NCBI RefSeq assembly: GCF_038396675.1
Contig: NC_088931.1
Span: 67,246,001 to 67,310,000 of the forward strand
DNA length: 64,000 bases
Direction of reading: 5' to 3'
Source of the DNA: Hydra vulgaris
Taxonomy: Eukaryota; Cnidaria; Hydrozoa; Anthoathecata; Hydridae
Both the position numbers and the translations under genes were made by a program. The notes under the pieces are model-generated. The model saw only the letters and a program-made list of their open reading frames with translations, was not told where the DNA came from and made no database searches. Below are positions 11,115 through 62,376 of this stretch, piece after piece; positions within the stretch are counted from its first letter, which is position 1, and the number at the start of each line of letters is the position of its first letter.

Positions 11115-12860
11115 AATGAAAACTAATGGTATTTGTACTAAATGTAGAAAAGCATTAGAAAGACTTGAAAAAGGAGATAAAAACTTTATTCTGAGTAAAC
11201 CGTATAAATTCTCAAAAGTCAAAGTAAGTACTTACCAGAAACCAATCATTCTGTGTTTGTGACATTAGTGAAACTGCTCGAACTACAAATACTTCAAAAA
11301 CAACATCTGGAAATAGAGGAGAATCAAGTTAGGAAGAGTAAAGACATCATCGCTTGAAAAAATAAAAATATGTAAAAGTTGAAGGGTTGTCATTGGAAGA
11401 GGATTACCCCACCCTTGCACTCTCACAACGAGAAGAAAAAAATTAACAGAAGAACTTAATAAAGGTAGGGCGAACCTTTCATTTTTAATTTAAAATTTTA
11501 AACTTGAAATGAAGAAATTTATATAAAATATTTGAAATATAAAAACTGAAAACATGGAAGTAAATTTCTTTTGAAATTAATGCTCCAAAGTATCGAAATG
11601 AAAAGTTGAGGAGGAGGGTGATAAAATCAAGGTTGCAGCTAAAGGTAAATCTATTGTCGTTGAACAAACAAAAGCTCTTCGAAAGCGCTTTTTCCAGTTG
11701 AAAAAATCCTCATTTTGGAAATAAACAAATTTAAAAACACTTGTAGACTTAGTAATACACAGGGAGTCAAAGTTCTTTGTATATTTTTGTAAAAACATTA
11801 AAGGACTTGTATAGGCAGTAATAAAGGAAAGAAATTGTCAAAAGATTACATTTTAAAGGTGGGCATTGATGTACGAGGCGGGATTTTAAAAGTTTATTTA
11901 ATTATTTTAGAAAAAGTGACCGAATGTAATAGGTATGAAAAATACAAAAATGGTGGCGTGAGCAAATTGTTTATTATTTGCTTAAAACAGAAAACGTGGC
12001 TGAATCTCATTCAAATCTTGATAAAATTATCACTATTTTAAAGCTAAATAATTTAAAATACTTTTTGTGCATTTGATATGAAATTGGCCAATATTTTTTG
12101 GAACGGGCAGCATCAACATATCCTTGCCTTTGGTGTATCAGCAAGGAAAAAATGCAAGATTTTAAAAATTATGGTGAGCTCAGAACTCTAGTAAGTATCG
12201 GTTCATAAGCTAAAGCTTACAAAGCCTTCTGTAAAAATTTTAAAAAAATTCAAGCTTACAGCTGCATCTTATATTGATTGCGTTAACCTTCCACTGGTTG
12301 ATCTGCCTGATGACATAAAAGTTATTGAAATTTTTGCTTCAATGGAACTTCATTTACTCTGTCGAAATGCAAACAGATTTTACGATAATCTTGAAAAACA
12401 TTTGTATGTCTTGTTCTATGGATACTACCTTATCGGCAAACCAGTGGAACCAAATTTTAGGTTTTCAAATGCGTAAGCTACACAATGATCAATTTAAAGG
12501 TGGAGTGTTCAAAACTGCTAAATAATATTCATGTGTTAAAAGAATTAATAAAATCTTCCAATCTAGAAAGAGATTAACGTATTATTTCTATAATTAATTC
12601 ATTTAAATGTTTAAAATCTGTTGAAGTTGTATGTCTTGGTTTAGTTTGTTACCTGAATATGAGTCAACCATTAACGAATACAAAGATGCTTATGCTAAAC
12701 TCGGTCTACGAGTGTCACTGAAAGTGCATGGTCTTATCAAGCATACATGTTAACTTCTTTCACTTATGTAAAATTCTAATCCAAATAAAGGATTATGTTT
12801 TTGGTCTGAACAGGCCTCTGAATCTGTTCATTATGATTTAAAAACAGTTTAGGGAGAGTG
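11115..12860 (+). pseudogene. Broken transposon-encoded protein of unrecognised family
   Basis: Short readable stretches in changing frames lie in the order expected for one protein: a CxxC segment (CTKCRK) near 11120, PHPCTLTTRR near 11410, VVEQTKALRKRFFQLKKSS near 11660, the KLHNDQF segment near 12470 and the ASESVHYDL segment near 12810. There are many stops between them. It is flanked by the long inverted repeats of its element. I recall this protein as repetitive in cnidarian and aphid genomes but cannot name it. No catalytic triad could be traced. Confidence 0.5.
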
Positions 12861-13284
12861 GATACAAAGTTTCTAATAGCCTTAAAGACTATCCACAAAG
12901 CCTGCTTAAAGCCACTGCTACGTACAACTACCGACATACCTTCTTTAACAGTTTTACTTTATAATTAAATATCTTATAATATATATGCGAATCTTTTATA
13001 AACTTTTAATGATTGTAAATGGAAATAAATATAAACGTAAGCATTAATTTGTGTCGTTTAAACCACTCTCTAATTAAAAAACAATTGAATATATACTAAA
13101 TAATCAATTTCAAGATTTTTTATTCTTTAAAATAAGTAACCTCCAGATATGCATTTTCACATTAACACAAATAATATGTTAAAAAAAAATCATGGTGATC
13201 AGAGTTTAGAAACAATATTATCCTCAAATTAGGACCCTTAAGTCCAAATATTTTTTAGGGAAGGAAGCAATGATAGCACTTAAA

Positions 13285-13334
13285 AAAAAACTCTACCATT
13301 ATGAACTCGACTGTTCATAATGGTAGAGTTTTTT
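13285..13334. repeat. Perfect hairpin inside the right inverted repeat
   Basis: The arms aaaaaactctaccattatga (through 13306) and its reverse complement (13313-13334) flank a 6-base loop tcgact. The left inverted repeat has only one arm (ttcataatggtag at about 10672-10684). The palindrome is therefore specific to the right end and may mark an internal duplication. Confidence 0.75.
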
Positions 13335-14091
13335 AGTCTCGAAAATTCATCTGTAAAATTCGCATTTAGTAAAAAACTATTTTAACGTTCTAAAGTTGTG
13401 ACCTCGTAAAGTTGACAACTCCCTCAAATAAAGGGGGTTTCAAACTTTCCTTTGTCGCCATTTATGAACGATAAGAAAATTTTTAAAGATAAATTAATTT
13501 TCCCGATGATTTTTGATCTGTTTTAAGATACTACAAAAAAAAAAAAAAAAAAAAATTTATTTTCTTTTTTCCACATTTGAGACAGTGGGTCCTGATTTCT
13601 CAGGTAAATATTGTTCCCAAGCTCCTATCATTGTAACTTTTTGTAAAACATTCTTATTTGAGTGCAGTACGCAAAAATACTGAAAGTATTTTCGCGTTAC
13701 ATTAAATTTGCTGTGGATTTGATTAAAACATATACGAATAGTTGTTTTCAAAAAGTTTGAAACAAAACAATATTGATTTCAATCGTTGTTTTATTACTGT
13801 TAACGTTTCAAGCGTTATCTGTTAACACTTGTTACAACACTGTTAACAAGTCAAAACAAAGGCCAAATCAATGAATTATAAACTAGTGAAAATAGACCAA
13901 TAAAGTTAAAATTTCATCTGCAGGTAAAGTGATTGCTTCTGTTTCACGATTTTGATGAAAGAAAAATTTAGTTAAACAATTATTTTTATTGCTGTAAAAA
14001 CCATTTATTATTTTTTTTACTTTTAGATCAGCCGGATAAAACAGAGCTAACCAAGGTTGGCATATGAAATATTTTCATTAAAACCATGTGC

Positions 14092-14122
14092 GCGCGCAGA
14101 CAACGCGCGCGCACACACACGG
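14092..14122. repeat. Alternating GC/CA purine-pyrimidine tract
   Basis: Two blocks of gcgcgcgc flank a short spacer and run into (CA)n. This is the most GC-rich short stretch of its surroundings and could adopt left-handed DNA. It lies about 400 bp past the right inverted repeat of the 10.4-13.7 kb element. Confidence 0.6.
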
Positions 14123-14525
14123 TTCTAAGACACCAGTTCAGGATTGCACATAGAGACACCAATGCTACTGAAATAGTTGGATTAAAAATAAAATTCGTTG
14201 CAACAACTTCTTTTATAAGTGAAAAAAAAATATTTACAAATTTATGAAAATATATAAAACCTCTATCGAACAGACAAAATAAAATAAATTAATTAAAAAA
14301 AAAAGAAGCTGAGTAAAGCTTTTTTTTTTAAAAGTAAAGCTGATAAATTTTTTACATGGTTATGACAAAAAGTTAAAATTCAATGCATATTAGGGAAAAA
14401 AAAAATTAATGTGTAAGATTTTTATTATTAAATTAAAATTTTTTTTTATTAAATTAAAAGCATTAAAAACTGGCGCTGATATATTACAAGATACTGAAAT
14501 CAATTTATTGCATAAATAAAGTTCA

Positions 14526-52609
<38,084 letters not shown>

Positions 52610-55036
52610 CTAAAAAGTAACGCAAATTTTAATTATTACAACCACTACCAACTGCTTTTATATTTTACTATTAATTTTTTTTTAAAGTTTCACTTTTTAG
52701 TAAAATCAAATAATATTTCACTAAAGTAAAACTCATTCCACTACAATGTAGTATTGTAATGTTTTTAATAGTCATTCAACTAAGTTAAGTGATCAATATG
52801 TATTTTTTTGTTAATTAAAGCCTTAAGATAAAGGGCTAAGATTAAAGGTCTTGACTGGGAAAGACCTTTGAAACAAAACCTGGAATTTTATTATACAGAG
52901 TTGGCACAGCTTGGGAGTATTCCAGACATTTTTAATGATCATTTAACTTCAGTCGAATGACTATTAAAATCATCTGGAATACATATTTATAGTACAAACT
53001 CTTGTTCAGCAAAAATGTTGAAATAAAAATCAAATATCAATTAATTAACTTATGTTGATTTACATTTTAATTTATTTAACTTATATTGATTTACATTTGA
53101 AATTATATTAAAGTTGGCTACAGTTGTATGCAAATGTGAAGTCTAAAATAAATCAGCATAATCAACAGAAATTGCAATATGTAAAAAAAATATAATAGTT
53201 AAACAATGCAACTGCTCTAGCAAGTTGCATTGATTTGCTATTAAATTGCAAGTTGCATTGTTTTGCTATTAAATTGCAATTTGCATTGTTTTGCTATTAA
53301 ATGTTTTTAAATTTTAATTAGTTTCATTTCCCATTAAAAAATATTGTTATTCCAGAAACATTGACTAACAAGTCACTAAAAGTTTCAAAGATCCTGAACT
53401 TGAAAATTTTGGTATTAGTGAAAGCCAACTTAAATTTATGTTACAACAATTATCTAAAATTTTTCAAGTATAAAAATGTATAAACAAAATCTAAAATTTT
53501 TTAACGCACATAATCTAAAAAAAAATATGGAAAATAAACCAAAAAACATAAAACTTAAATCAAAAATAATAAAAGCAATCTAAATGCTACAACGAGACAA
53601 CAAAAACTTGCAACCTTTGTCAATGCAAAAGATATGAAATAGTAACATACACAGAAAAAATCTTCACTTAAAATAAAGAATAATTATACAAAAGTGCCAA
53701 CATTCAAAGAAACTCTTTTCTTATTTGACACTAACAAAAGTGTTTGGTTATTTAAAAAAATTATTGCTTTCTTTTGTAACGGTGGAACTTGTTTAACAGT
53801 AACATATGTTCTACTGTAACATTTGTTCCTATGTAACATTTGTTCTACTGTAACTTTCGTTCTAATGTTACATTTGCTCTAGTTTTTTAATCTTTTAAAT
53901 AATATTTTACATTTTATTAATTAAAAAAAATTTGTTTGGTATCAAAAATATTATAACTGTTTTTCTGTTATTTAAATCTATTTTTTATTATTAACTCAAG
54001 TTTTTATTCTATAAAATTTAATTTTTGGTGATAAATGACAGTATAATTAAAACACAGGTATAAAAACTATTCAGAAATGTTTACAAATAATGTTTTTATG
54101 TAATAGAATAAACAAGTATAAATTAAATAAAAATCCAAGGTGAAATAAAAAAATAGTATAATAAAATTGAAAATTATTGTTTTCACAGTTTCCTTGAAAT
54201 GGAAAGTAGACATGCGGTGCTTTGAATTCCAATTATAGTAGCCTGGTACTATTTTAATACTGCTTTTTTTTTTTTCGGTATCCTTCATCCATTACTATGA
54301 TATCCTGTTAAAATTTTTTTGACTTGTTTATCACTGATATGGTCTACATTTTCAGAAAAACAATCTGATTGTAGAGAAACTTGGATGCTCATGCTTATTC
54401 CATGGAATCTTAAATTGTCAAGCAAGTTTCTTACTAGTTCTTTATGTCAACTTTGAATTACGCAGAAAGATTTTTATAACCTCTACAAATAAAATGTAGC
54501 TACTTTGAAATCATTCATTAAAAGAATAAATCTTCATTAAACAAAATTTTGGGTCTGGAATGCAAGCTTTTAACTTCTTTTAACTTCATTTTCGCAAATG
54601 AAAACAATTATCCTTTTCATCAAATGCTCTCACAAACTGTTTTATCTAACTTGATTTGGAAAGGAAGAATAAGATTTCATCAATTTTGAAGCTATAACAA
54701 TACTTTATATTTATATATTATAACTTATATATTATATTTATATATTTATATTTATATATTGTAACTATATTTATATATTATAACTTATATATTATATAAT
54801 ACTTTATATTTATATATTATATTTATATATTATAACAATATTTTAGTTTATTTTGCACTTTTTTGATCCTATTATTAGCTTTATCTCTGCTATCCCAGTA
54901 AGAAAAAAATACATGGATCTTTACAATAAAAAAAGTTTGATTGCTCACCAAAAAATTGCGCAAACACTTTCTCACATGTTTCTATAGATGGTAATTTTTG
55001 GAAAAATGCAATTACAAATATTCAAATTAAATCTAA
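52610..55036. other. Region upstream of the first TPCN2-like exon found; no exon seen
   Basis: I looked on the minus strand for the first pore helix (TxANNPD), S4-S5 linker and N-terminal TPC motifs and found none. Contains partial inverted similarity between 52735-52790 and 52925-52975 (words such as ttaatagtcattc and gaatgactattaa). Confidence 0.4.
53796..53882. repeat. Degenerate ~18-bp tandem repeat
   Basis: Four to five copies of ctgtaacatttgttcta with substitutions. Confidence 0.65.
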
Positions 55037-55039
55037 ATA

Positions 55040-55160
55040 ACCAACCAAAATATTCAAATCAAATAACTCTCTCAATAAACTATCACAATACTCAAATCAA
55101 AATATTCAAATCAAATAACTCCCTCAATAACCAATCACAATATTCAAATCAAACCTTATA
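55040..55160. repeat. Degenerate tandem repeat, unit ~45-60 bp
   Basis: Repetition of atattcaaatcaaataactc, cctcaataac and caatcacaat in order, about two and a half copies. Confidence 0.6.
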
Positions 55161-55836
55161 ATAATCGCAAAACATAAATTTTTAAAGCAATATTTATAGA
55201 TAAATACATAGAGAGTACTAAATATGTAGCAAATCTCATTTACATGATAAGTTAAATTTATTGATAGAAGTAATATCCTAATATCCAATAATCTCCTAGA
55301 CTTAAAAAAAGTGTTATAGGCAGAATAGTTATCAAATCAAACTCCAATTTGAAAAATCCTATTAACATTAGGAAAAAAATCAGAAATACTCTAATTAATA
55401 GTGATATTAATTTGGACAATGAAAAATATGTCAAAAAGTTTAACTTTAACTTTTTGTTGTACTTTATCAGCCATGATTATATTATATGCTAATGGTAACC
55501 ATAATTCAGAGAAAATTTCAAGCTTTTTTGTGCTTTGAAAAAATGCCCAAAAAAATACAATAATTAGTGGTGTACAGACTTATTTTTGGTTGGTTGCTAG
55601 GAAGGACAGCTGAATGTAATCATTTACCTAATGTTGGTTGCCCACCAAAATTTTGAGTCATCATCTTCTTTTTTAATTTTCCACATTACGGGTTGCGTTT
55701 ATTTAAATGCTTGTATAAAAAAAAAAACTTTTTTTAACTACAATAAGTCTTGAGAAAAAAAAACAATTTACAAATATTTTTAAACACCTTACTTTTAATG
55801 TGTTCTAATAATTAGGATTTTATTAATTACATTAAC

Positions 55837-55902
<66 letters not shown>
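55837..55902. repeat. (TA)n microsatellite
   Basis: About 30 TA units followed by imperfect TATAAT repetition. Confidence 0.9.
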
Positions 55903-55905
<3 letters not shown>

Positions 55906-56009
55906 TATATTATATATTATGTATAATATAAAAAAACTAAATATTTTTTACAAAAGTAAAAACAAGCAATAACTAAATTCAAAAACTGTTTTCATAACTA
56001 TCATCTGTT

Positions 56010-56290
56010 ATTTTAGCTCTATCATCATCATGCTATTTGAAAAGTTTTTGATTTGCTTTGGCTTTGCAACTGATACAACAGGAGTTTTGTTGTCATAATT
56101 TCAATAGTCAGTGCTTAATAGTTTTTGTCAGATCATATGCTTTTATTTTTTGACAACCAATCTTGATGCGCAATTGCATTGTTAATAGTTAGTTGCCTAC
56201 TTGTTTTCTTTTTATTGTACTAAAGTTTTTTATTGTACTGAAACCTCTTTCAGCGTCAGCCAAACATAAACTATGGCACAAATAAAAAAT
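56010..56290 (-). pseudogene. hAT transposase C-terminal (dimerisation) relic
   Basis: Minus strand reads CLADAERGFSTIKNFSTIKR, then LTMQLRIKIGCQKIKAYDLT. The motif xAxxERxFSxxK followed by LxxxLRIKI is characteristic of the hAT C-terminal dimerisation region. A stop lies between the parts and no ends were found. Confidence 0.6.
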
Positions 56291-56719
56291 CAATTAGAGA
56301 AAACAGGTTAGCAAATCCATCTGATTGATATTTATCAATACTTCTGTCTGAGATTGTTGCGTGAACAATTTTGAACTTGAAATGGTCCATATTTCCTTTT
56401 TATCTTATTTAATAATATCTGTTTTGTTGTTCATAAGGGCTGTTATATTATTGTCTAGCACATTTGTGTGACTTTGTTGTTTTTAATCATAAAAAAATTG
56501 TTGTCAGCCCATTCAGCTGTATATAGCAATTTTTCTGCTTCTGCAAACATATTTGGTACATTTGAGCATCATTTCAAAGTACGCTCCCTCATGGATTACA
56601 AACTCGAGCTTCATATAATATCAATTTGTTTGAACTTACAATCCCATACATCTAGCGTTTCTTACAGTAAAAACTTAACTTCATGCATTGAATCATTTTT
56701 TTTGTTGTGTTGCCTGTAA

Positions 56720-58479
56720 ATGAAAACGCCATCAAAATTATTTTTGATAAATGTAAAAAGAGATTATAAAATAGAATGGGTCTTGTAAAAAATATATAAT
56801 ATAAAAAAGCAATGTCTAAAATAAAAATGGGTTAAATCAAATTTAGTGGAGTGTGGTTTTTATATTTGCTCCAGGTTCAAATTAAACGATTGCAAAATGT
56901 GATACCTGGAAATGCTTCTGGAAATGGCATTTAAATTTCTTAGTATTTAAAAAAATTTTTCTCTATTTTCATCATAAAACTCAATAGAATTAAATGATTT
57001 CAATAAAAATGATTTATATTGATCTTGAAATTATGATCCAAAATCTCATTATAAACCATATTACTATTATCATAAAATTATGATTTCAACTTTCATATTT
57101 TAATTCATTTGATAAATCATCAATGTGCAATGTAATATTAAAAATGAAACAACCACCAATCACAACAGTCGAAAGGAATTAAGTGGTTATTAAATACTTT
57201 TAATTAAAAAAATCGCAACTAGTTTTATATCTTATTTTTTTATAAATTTTATAGTTTATATAACTTTATATCTATTTCTTATAATTCAAGTATTTTCTGA
57301 TAGATTAAATAAAACTGTCAATTAACTTGCTGTTAATTATAAATTAAAAACAAAAACATATAAAAACTAATTTAAACCACTTAAAATTATTATTAAAAAA
57401 AATCTCTATTAACATATTTAAAAATATATTATTTTTATTATCAATTGATAAATTTCTAATATAAAACATTAAAATTTTTAAACAATTAATTCATCAAAAT
57501 TTTTACCAAAGATATTATTATTTTCAAAAATGGAAAAATAGCTTTATTATAATTTTTTATAGGTTGATTTTAAAATTACCATGTATATTTTTTGGATCTT
57601 TAGCAATTATTACTATTCTTTTTTAAAGCTTTTTTTAGAAAATGATAAACTGACCCTTTTATTATAACAGCGTTCACTGTTTTTAATAAGTTTGAAGACC
57701 AAAAATATTTGCAAATTTCAAAATTCTCAATTAGGAGCGATTTTTATAGCAAAAAAAAAAAAAAAGTTCAAAATTAAATATTCCTGAGACACGAATAGAT
57801 GTCTATTAATTATAAGAAAAATAAAAAAATTTCGATTTTGATTTTGATCTTGAGTTTCCTTTTTGTATTCTAAATTCTTGACGGGTTCTAATATTTTTAA
57901 ATTTTTTTTTTAAACCATATCAACCTTGGAATCAAAAAAAGCGGACAAAAATGCTGTTTTACAAATAATAATTTTATTTAAAAAAATTTTTTGGTGAAAA
58001 AAATATTTGCAAAAATATACCTAAACACAACGTTTTATTAAAAATGGGGGTTTTTTATGAAAAAAACAACTTCATTTTTTATTTTTTAGTTTTAAAAACA
58101 AATATTATTTTAAAAATCAGCACATTATTCTGCTTCTTTTGAGTACCAGGTTAGAAAAAAAAAAATAGTAACAATATTATGACCCATCAAGAAGTTAGAA
58201 TCCAAAGGGAAACTTCAAGAACTCATCTAAGTTAAAAAAAAAAGTAAGGTTCTTTTTTCACCAAAAAGACATTGATTCGCAGCTCAGGCTTATCAAATTT
58301 CCAAAATTTTTAAAATCCCTCCACTCTATTCTCGATCACTTAGTTCAAGCTTTGCAATAAATTAATTTTTAATTACTAGTTCAAACTATTCTTTTACTTT
58401 TTGTCAATTTTTTTTATTAATTATTTAAAATATTATTTTATTATTAAATCTTTATTATCAAACTACTTCAAATACATTT
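56720..58479. other. AT-rich sequence, no gene seen
   Basis: Long A/T homopolymers and no convincing coding or structural signal. Confidence 0.4.
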
Positions 58480-58625
58480 AAAACAACATAGATTACTGAC
58501 CATTGTAAAACAAAATAGATTACTGACCATTGTAAAAACAACATAGATTACTGACCATTGTAAAACAACATAAATTACTGACCATTGTAAAACAACATAG
58601 ATTACTGACCATTGTAAAACAACTT
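58480..58625. repeat. 27-bp tandem array, five copies
   Basis: Unit aaaacaacatagattactga then ccattgt, five copies with one- or two-base variation. Confidence 0.85.
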
Positions 58626-61149
58626 AATCTACTATCAATATTAATGTTAATATATATAGAAACCGATTTTAGTACACAACATAATTGGAACTGATTTGAA
58701 TTAAGTTAAGTTAATTATTTTTTGGCCTATCTACTTTGCTTTTTTTGGCCTATTTACTTTGCTTTCAAGACACCAGCCATAGTGAAATATAGAGAGCTTA
58801 TATACTCAGAGAGTGGTCATACATTTGACTGTTATTAATTCGATGTCTGATTTTTATAGTTTTATGAAAAGTATAAAAATCAGAAAAAAAGTTTATGAAA
58901 ACTGAAAAATGTACTTTAAAAATGTTGACTATGATACATTCACAAGCTCATACTATGAAACTGTTACATTACCTTAACAGTTTTTATGCTTAGATAAAAA
59001 TTAACTGTACTATATTATTATACTGGAATTTCTGTTTATAAAGGTTTTTTAAAACACATTATCCTAAATATAATAAATTATACTGAAGAAATAGGATTGA
59101 AAATTATTAATGTTACTTCTGATATGGATGCCATTAACCATGTAGAGATTTTAATACTACCTGTACTAAAAACTTTAACATTTCCAGTTTAATTAAACAT
59201 CCATGAGACCCAACTTGTACTACTGATTTTTGAGCAAATGTGCCACACTTAATAAAGAATATGTAAATGTTTAAGTAATTATAAGAACATTTCTCTTAAG
59301 TAACACGCATTTTATAATTGCAGCTAAGGATCACAAAAAAAAAAAAATTCTATCAATAATTTTAGATTGAAAACACCTGCACAAGCTTTTAGACATTCAA
59401 GAATATATTGCTTATAAACTTTGCTTATAAACTTACTTCTGAGCATCTTGATAAAAAACATTTTAACAAAACAAAAGAATCAAAAGTAACATGTGAAAAA
59501 TCATGATGTAATTTGTAGATAAAAATTTATTGCAAATAAAAAAATATCTCATATCTGCTTGGTTTAACTGAAATATTGATAAATGGTTTACAATAATGAC
59601 ATCACAAAACTCTCCTATGGCATTTAGCATAAAAGATCATTAAGTTTACAAAGAAAATATAACTTTTTGCATTATAGAGGTATTATGTGGATTACATGTA
59701 TTATGTAAGCAAAATTGGAAATGAGGTGAAAACTTATTTCATCTGGTGTTATTTCATAAACAACATCAATTATTGCAAATTAGGTTTCTTCTAATAAAAA
59801 AAACTGATTTTTTTTATTAGAAGTTTCTTAAAACATAGTGATTTACCCAGAACTGCTTAAAAATCTTTTTTTTACTTGCAAAACAAGTAATTCTTACAGA
59901 TTTTCAATTCAAAAATGACTTGAAACTTACTTGCATTGTTTAACTCTTGAAAATCATCAAAATGCAGCTATGATATAGATGACCGTCAATTCTTTTCAGG
60001 TTTTCTTGATATAGTTAATAGTAAGGCGCACAAGCCACAACAAAAAGAGTACATTGTTTTACTCAAAGGTTGGGATAAAACCTCTAGCTTAATCTTAAGT
60101 AATGCTGAGCAAAATTGTTTTTTTAATATAGCAGGGTATATAAATTTTAGAGTTAAAAAAATTGAAAGAATTTTCCCCAATTTGTTTTGAATCTCAAGGT
60201 ATTAAAAATAGAATAAATACTGATTATACCATGTTTGTTACATATTGTGGGAAGTATTTGCTAATGAAACAAACTTTGCATTTTTTTTTTTACAAATGGA
60301 CTTAAAATTTAAATCATTTTAGCCATAACATTTTCCTTAAAGTTTATTATGTAAAAAGAAATTAAAAAAATTCTTGTGAATTTGGCAAGAGTATGATAAT
60401 TCATGAAGTGGCTTTGAAAGTTTAGATTGAACTAAATCTAATTTATAAAACAGTTGTAAAACTTTTGTCAAGTCTACATTTTTGTTAAATTACAATTATT
60501 TTTTTGATGCTTTTTAAAGCATTTATTTACCAAATAAACTTTTATTAATAAACAATTTTTTCAAAAAAAAAGCAAAAAAGTTTATAAAACAAAACAAATT
60601 TATGTTTAAAATATTATTGTGTCTTATAGTTTTTATTTGAGTTCATTTATGCCTCACACTAATTTAGGAAAAACATAGCCATTTTCTGTATGTTCGCTCT
60701 CTGAGTAGGCTCTCTAATGAAACATAAAATTTGAATAATTAGTCAGTTACAAGTAAATTTGAATAAAACTTTATTGTAATTTATTGTAAACTATTTTATT
60801 TAAACTATTTTATGCAATAAATAATTTTTTTTTTATTAACTTACTTTTAATTAACCGTTTCTTATTAGATATTTTTTAGTAGCCAGACATTTAAATTTTT
60901 TTTCTTTATTATTCTCACCTGAGAAAAAATACAAAAAAAAACAAACTATTATAACGGACTACTGATTATTATAGCGGATGACTCAAATGAGAAAAAAAAC
61001 TTCAAATTTCAGTCACCCGCAGGATGACTGGGAAAAAACTCGAGGGTATACCACTGTATATATATACATATATATATATACACATGCATTTTGCTTGTGG
61101 TGAAATGATTAAACCAATTACCATTGAAAATATTGATATAGCTCTACAC
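58626..61149. other. AT-rich sequence, no gene accepted
   Basis: Scattered minus-strand words could belong to the same hAT-like relic as 56.0 and 61.2 kb, but no alignment-quality stretch is visible. Confidence 0.35.
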
Positions 61150-61169
61150 ACATCAAGAAGATAGATATT

Positions 61170-61370
61170 GCCACAGATATTAAGTGTTGATCATGTAACT
61201 CTTTTTGAAAAATTTAGCCCTTGATCTCTGCGTTACACTATAGTCGCTTTTCAAGATAATGGTGTTATAACAATCAATACGTGCTTTGAGACCATTAAAA
61301 ATAGTCTCGAATACCTTTACCATATGTGCAACCCATCTACTGTTAACCCACATAGTACTACAACCCATCT
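61170..61370 (-). pseudogene. hAT-like transposase relic fragment
   Basis: Minus strand reads GCSTMWVNSRWVAHMVKVFE, then FNGLKARIDCYNT and YSVTQRSRAKFFKK. The TRWVAHxxKVxxxxF pattern is seen in hAT-like proteins between the second Asp and the Glu. It could be the upstream part of the element whose tail is at 56.0-56.3 kb. Confidence 0.45.
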
Positions 61371-62177
61371 TGTACTGTTAACTTGTATGACACTACACTT
61401 GCCTAAATAAAAAAACCATAAAAAAATACTCAATTAACCAATAAGCTAATATTGACTAAATTATGTCACTAATAGAAATTTTAATTGCGATTTACTGAAA
61501 TAAATTACCTGATACTTAAACATTAAAAGACCTTCTACAAAATAAACTTTGCATGTGCTATGATAAACTGCAGATATAAGGGTAGAATTTCTATGAAAAA
61601 CAAAGAGTTAATTGCAAAATAATTCCAAAATTCAGAGTTCCTTCAAAATTTTGGCAGCATTTTTAATGCATGCTGCAATTGATTAAACAAACATTTGCAT
61701 CATTCGTAAATATGCCTACCATAAGTGGTTTTCACTTACTAAGCATTCAAAATCATATTTGCTGATATTGATGTCACTGTCACTAAATAGATTGTATATT
61801 TTATCTTTGTTATGTACTAATTCTTTGCCATCAGATTTCTCCTCATTTTACTTTGGTTTTTTAAAAAGTTTTAATATTAAAGCTCTCAATTGTTTTTCTG
61901 ATATTGACACATTTTGTTTTATTCAACATTACTTAAAACTTGTAATACATAATTCGGAACATAAATTGCAAATGTACTTTTGAACTTCTGATAAAGTAGT
62001 TCTAAACTTTTGAGCTTCACTTGAATTATTGAATATTTTTTCTTTACCTGAATTTTTTTATCTATCGCCAAGATGTATTTTTTCATTTGAAGATTAGCAA
62101 GTTTACTGACACTCTCAATTCTCAATATAGCAACGAATAAAAATTTTTTAATCTCATATTTGTTGAAGTGTAATTTT

Positions 62178-62376
62178 GCATTAATCAATTAATGTGATGT
62201 TTCTCCTGGCATACAATCCAAATCACAACATCCTGCATTTCATGGTGTTTTTTTTAAAGGGCTTTTTGGGATTTTTTTGCATTAATCAATTAGTGTGATG
62301 TTTCTCCTGGCATACAATCCAAATCATAACATCCTGCATTTCATGGTTTTTTTTTAAAGGGCTTTTTGGGTTTTTT
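62178..62376. repeat. Direct duplication of a 100-bp unit
   Basis: Two head-to-tail copies containing cattaatcaattaatgtgat, ttctcctggcatacaatcca, catcctgcatttcatgg and aaagggctttttggg, differing at only a few positions: a recent tandem duplication. Confidence 0.88.

Larger units (their letters stand above)
10368..13675. mobile_element. Decayed DNA transposon with ~390-460 bp inverted repeats
   Basis: The stretch 10377-10760 is repeated in reverse complement at about 13205-13664. Shared landmarks, read inward, are ctcaaataagaatgttttac, gataggagc, cctgagaaatcaggacccac, tcatcgggaaaatta, the C-rich block with tttgaggg, and agaacg. The inner sequence on the plus strand keeps disordered pieces of a protein common in Hydra-like genomes: NGICTKCRKALERL near 11120, QILGFQMRKLHNDQFKGGVF near 12455, LGLRVSLKVHGLIKHTC near 12695 and WSEQASESVHYDL near 12800. 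Stops and frame changes are frequent, so it is dead. The superfamily is not recognised, and neither the exact outer ends nor a target duplication could be set. Confidence 0.7.
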
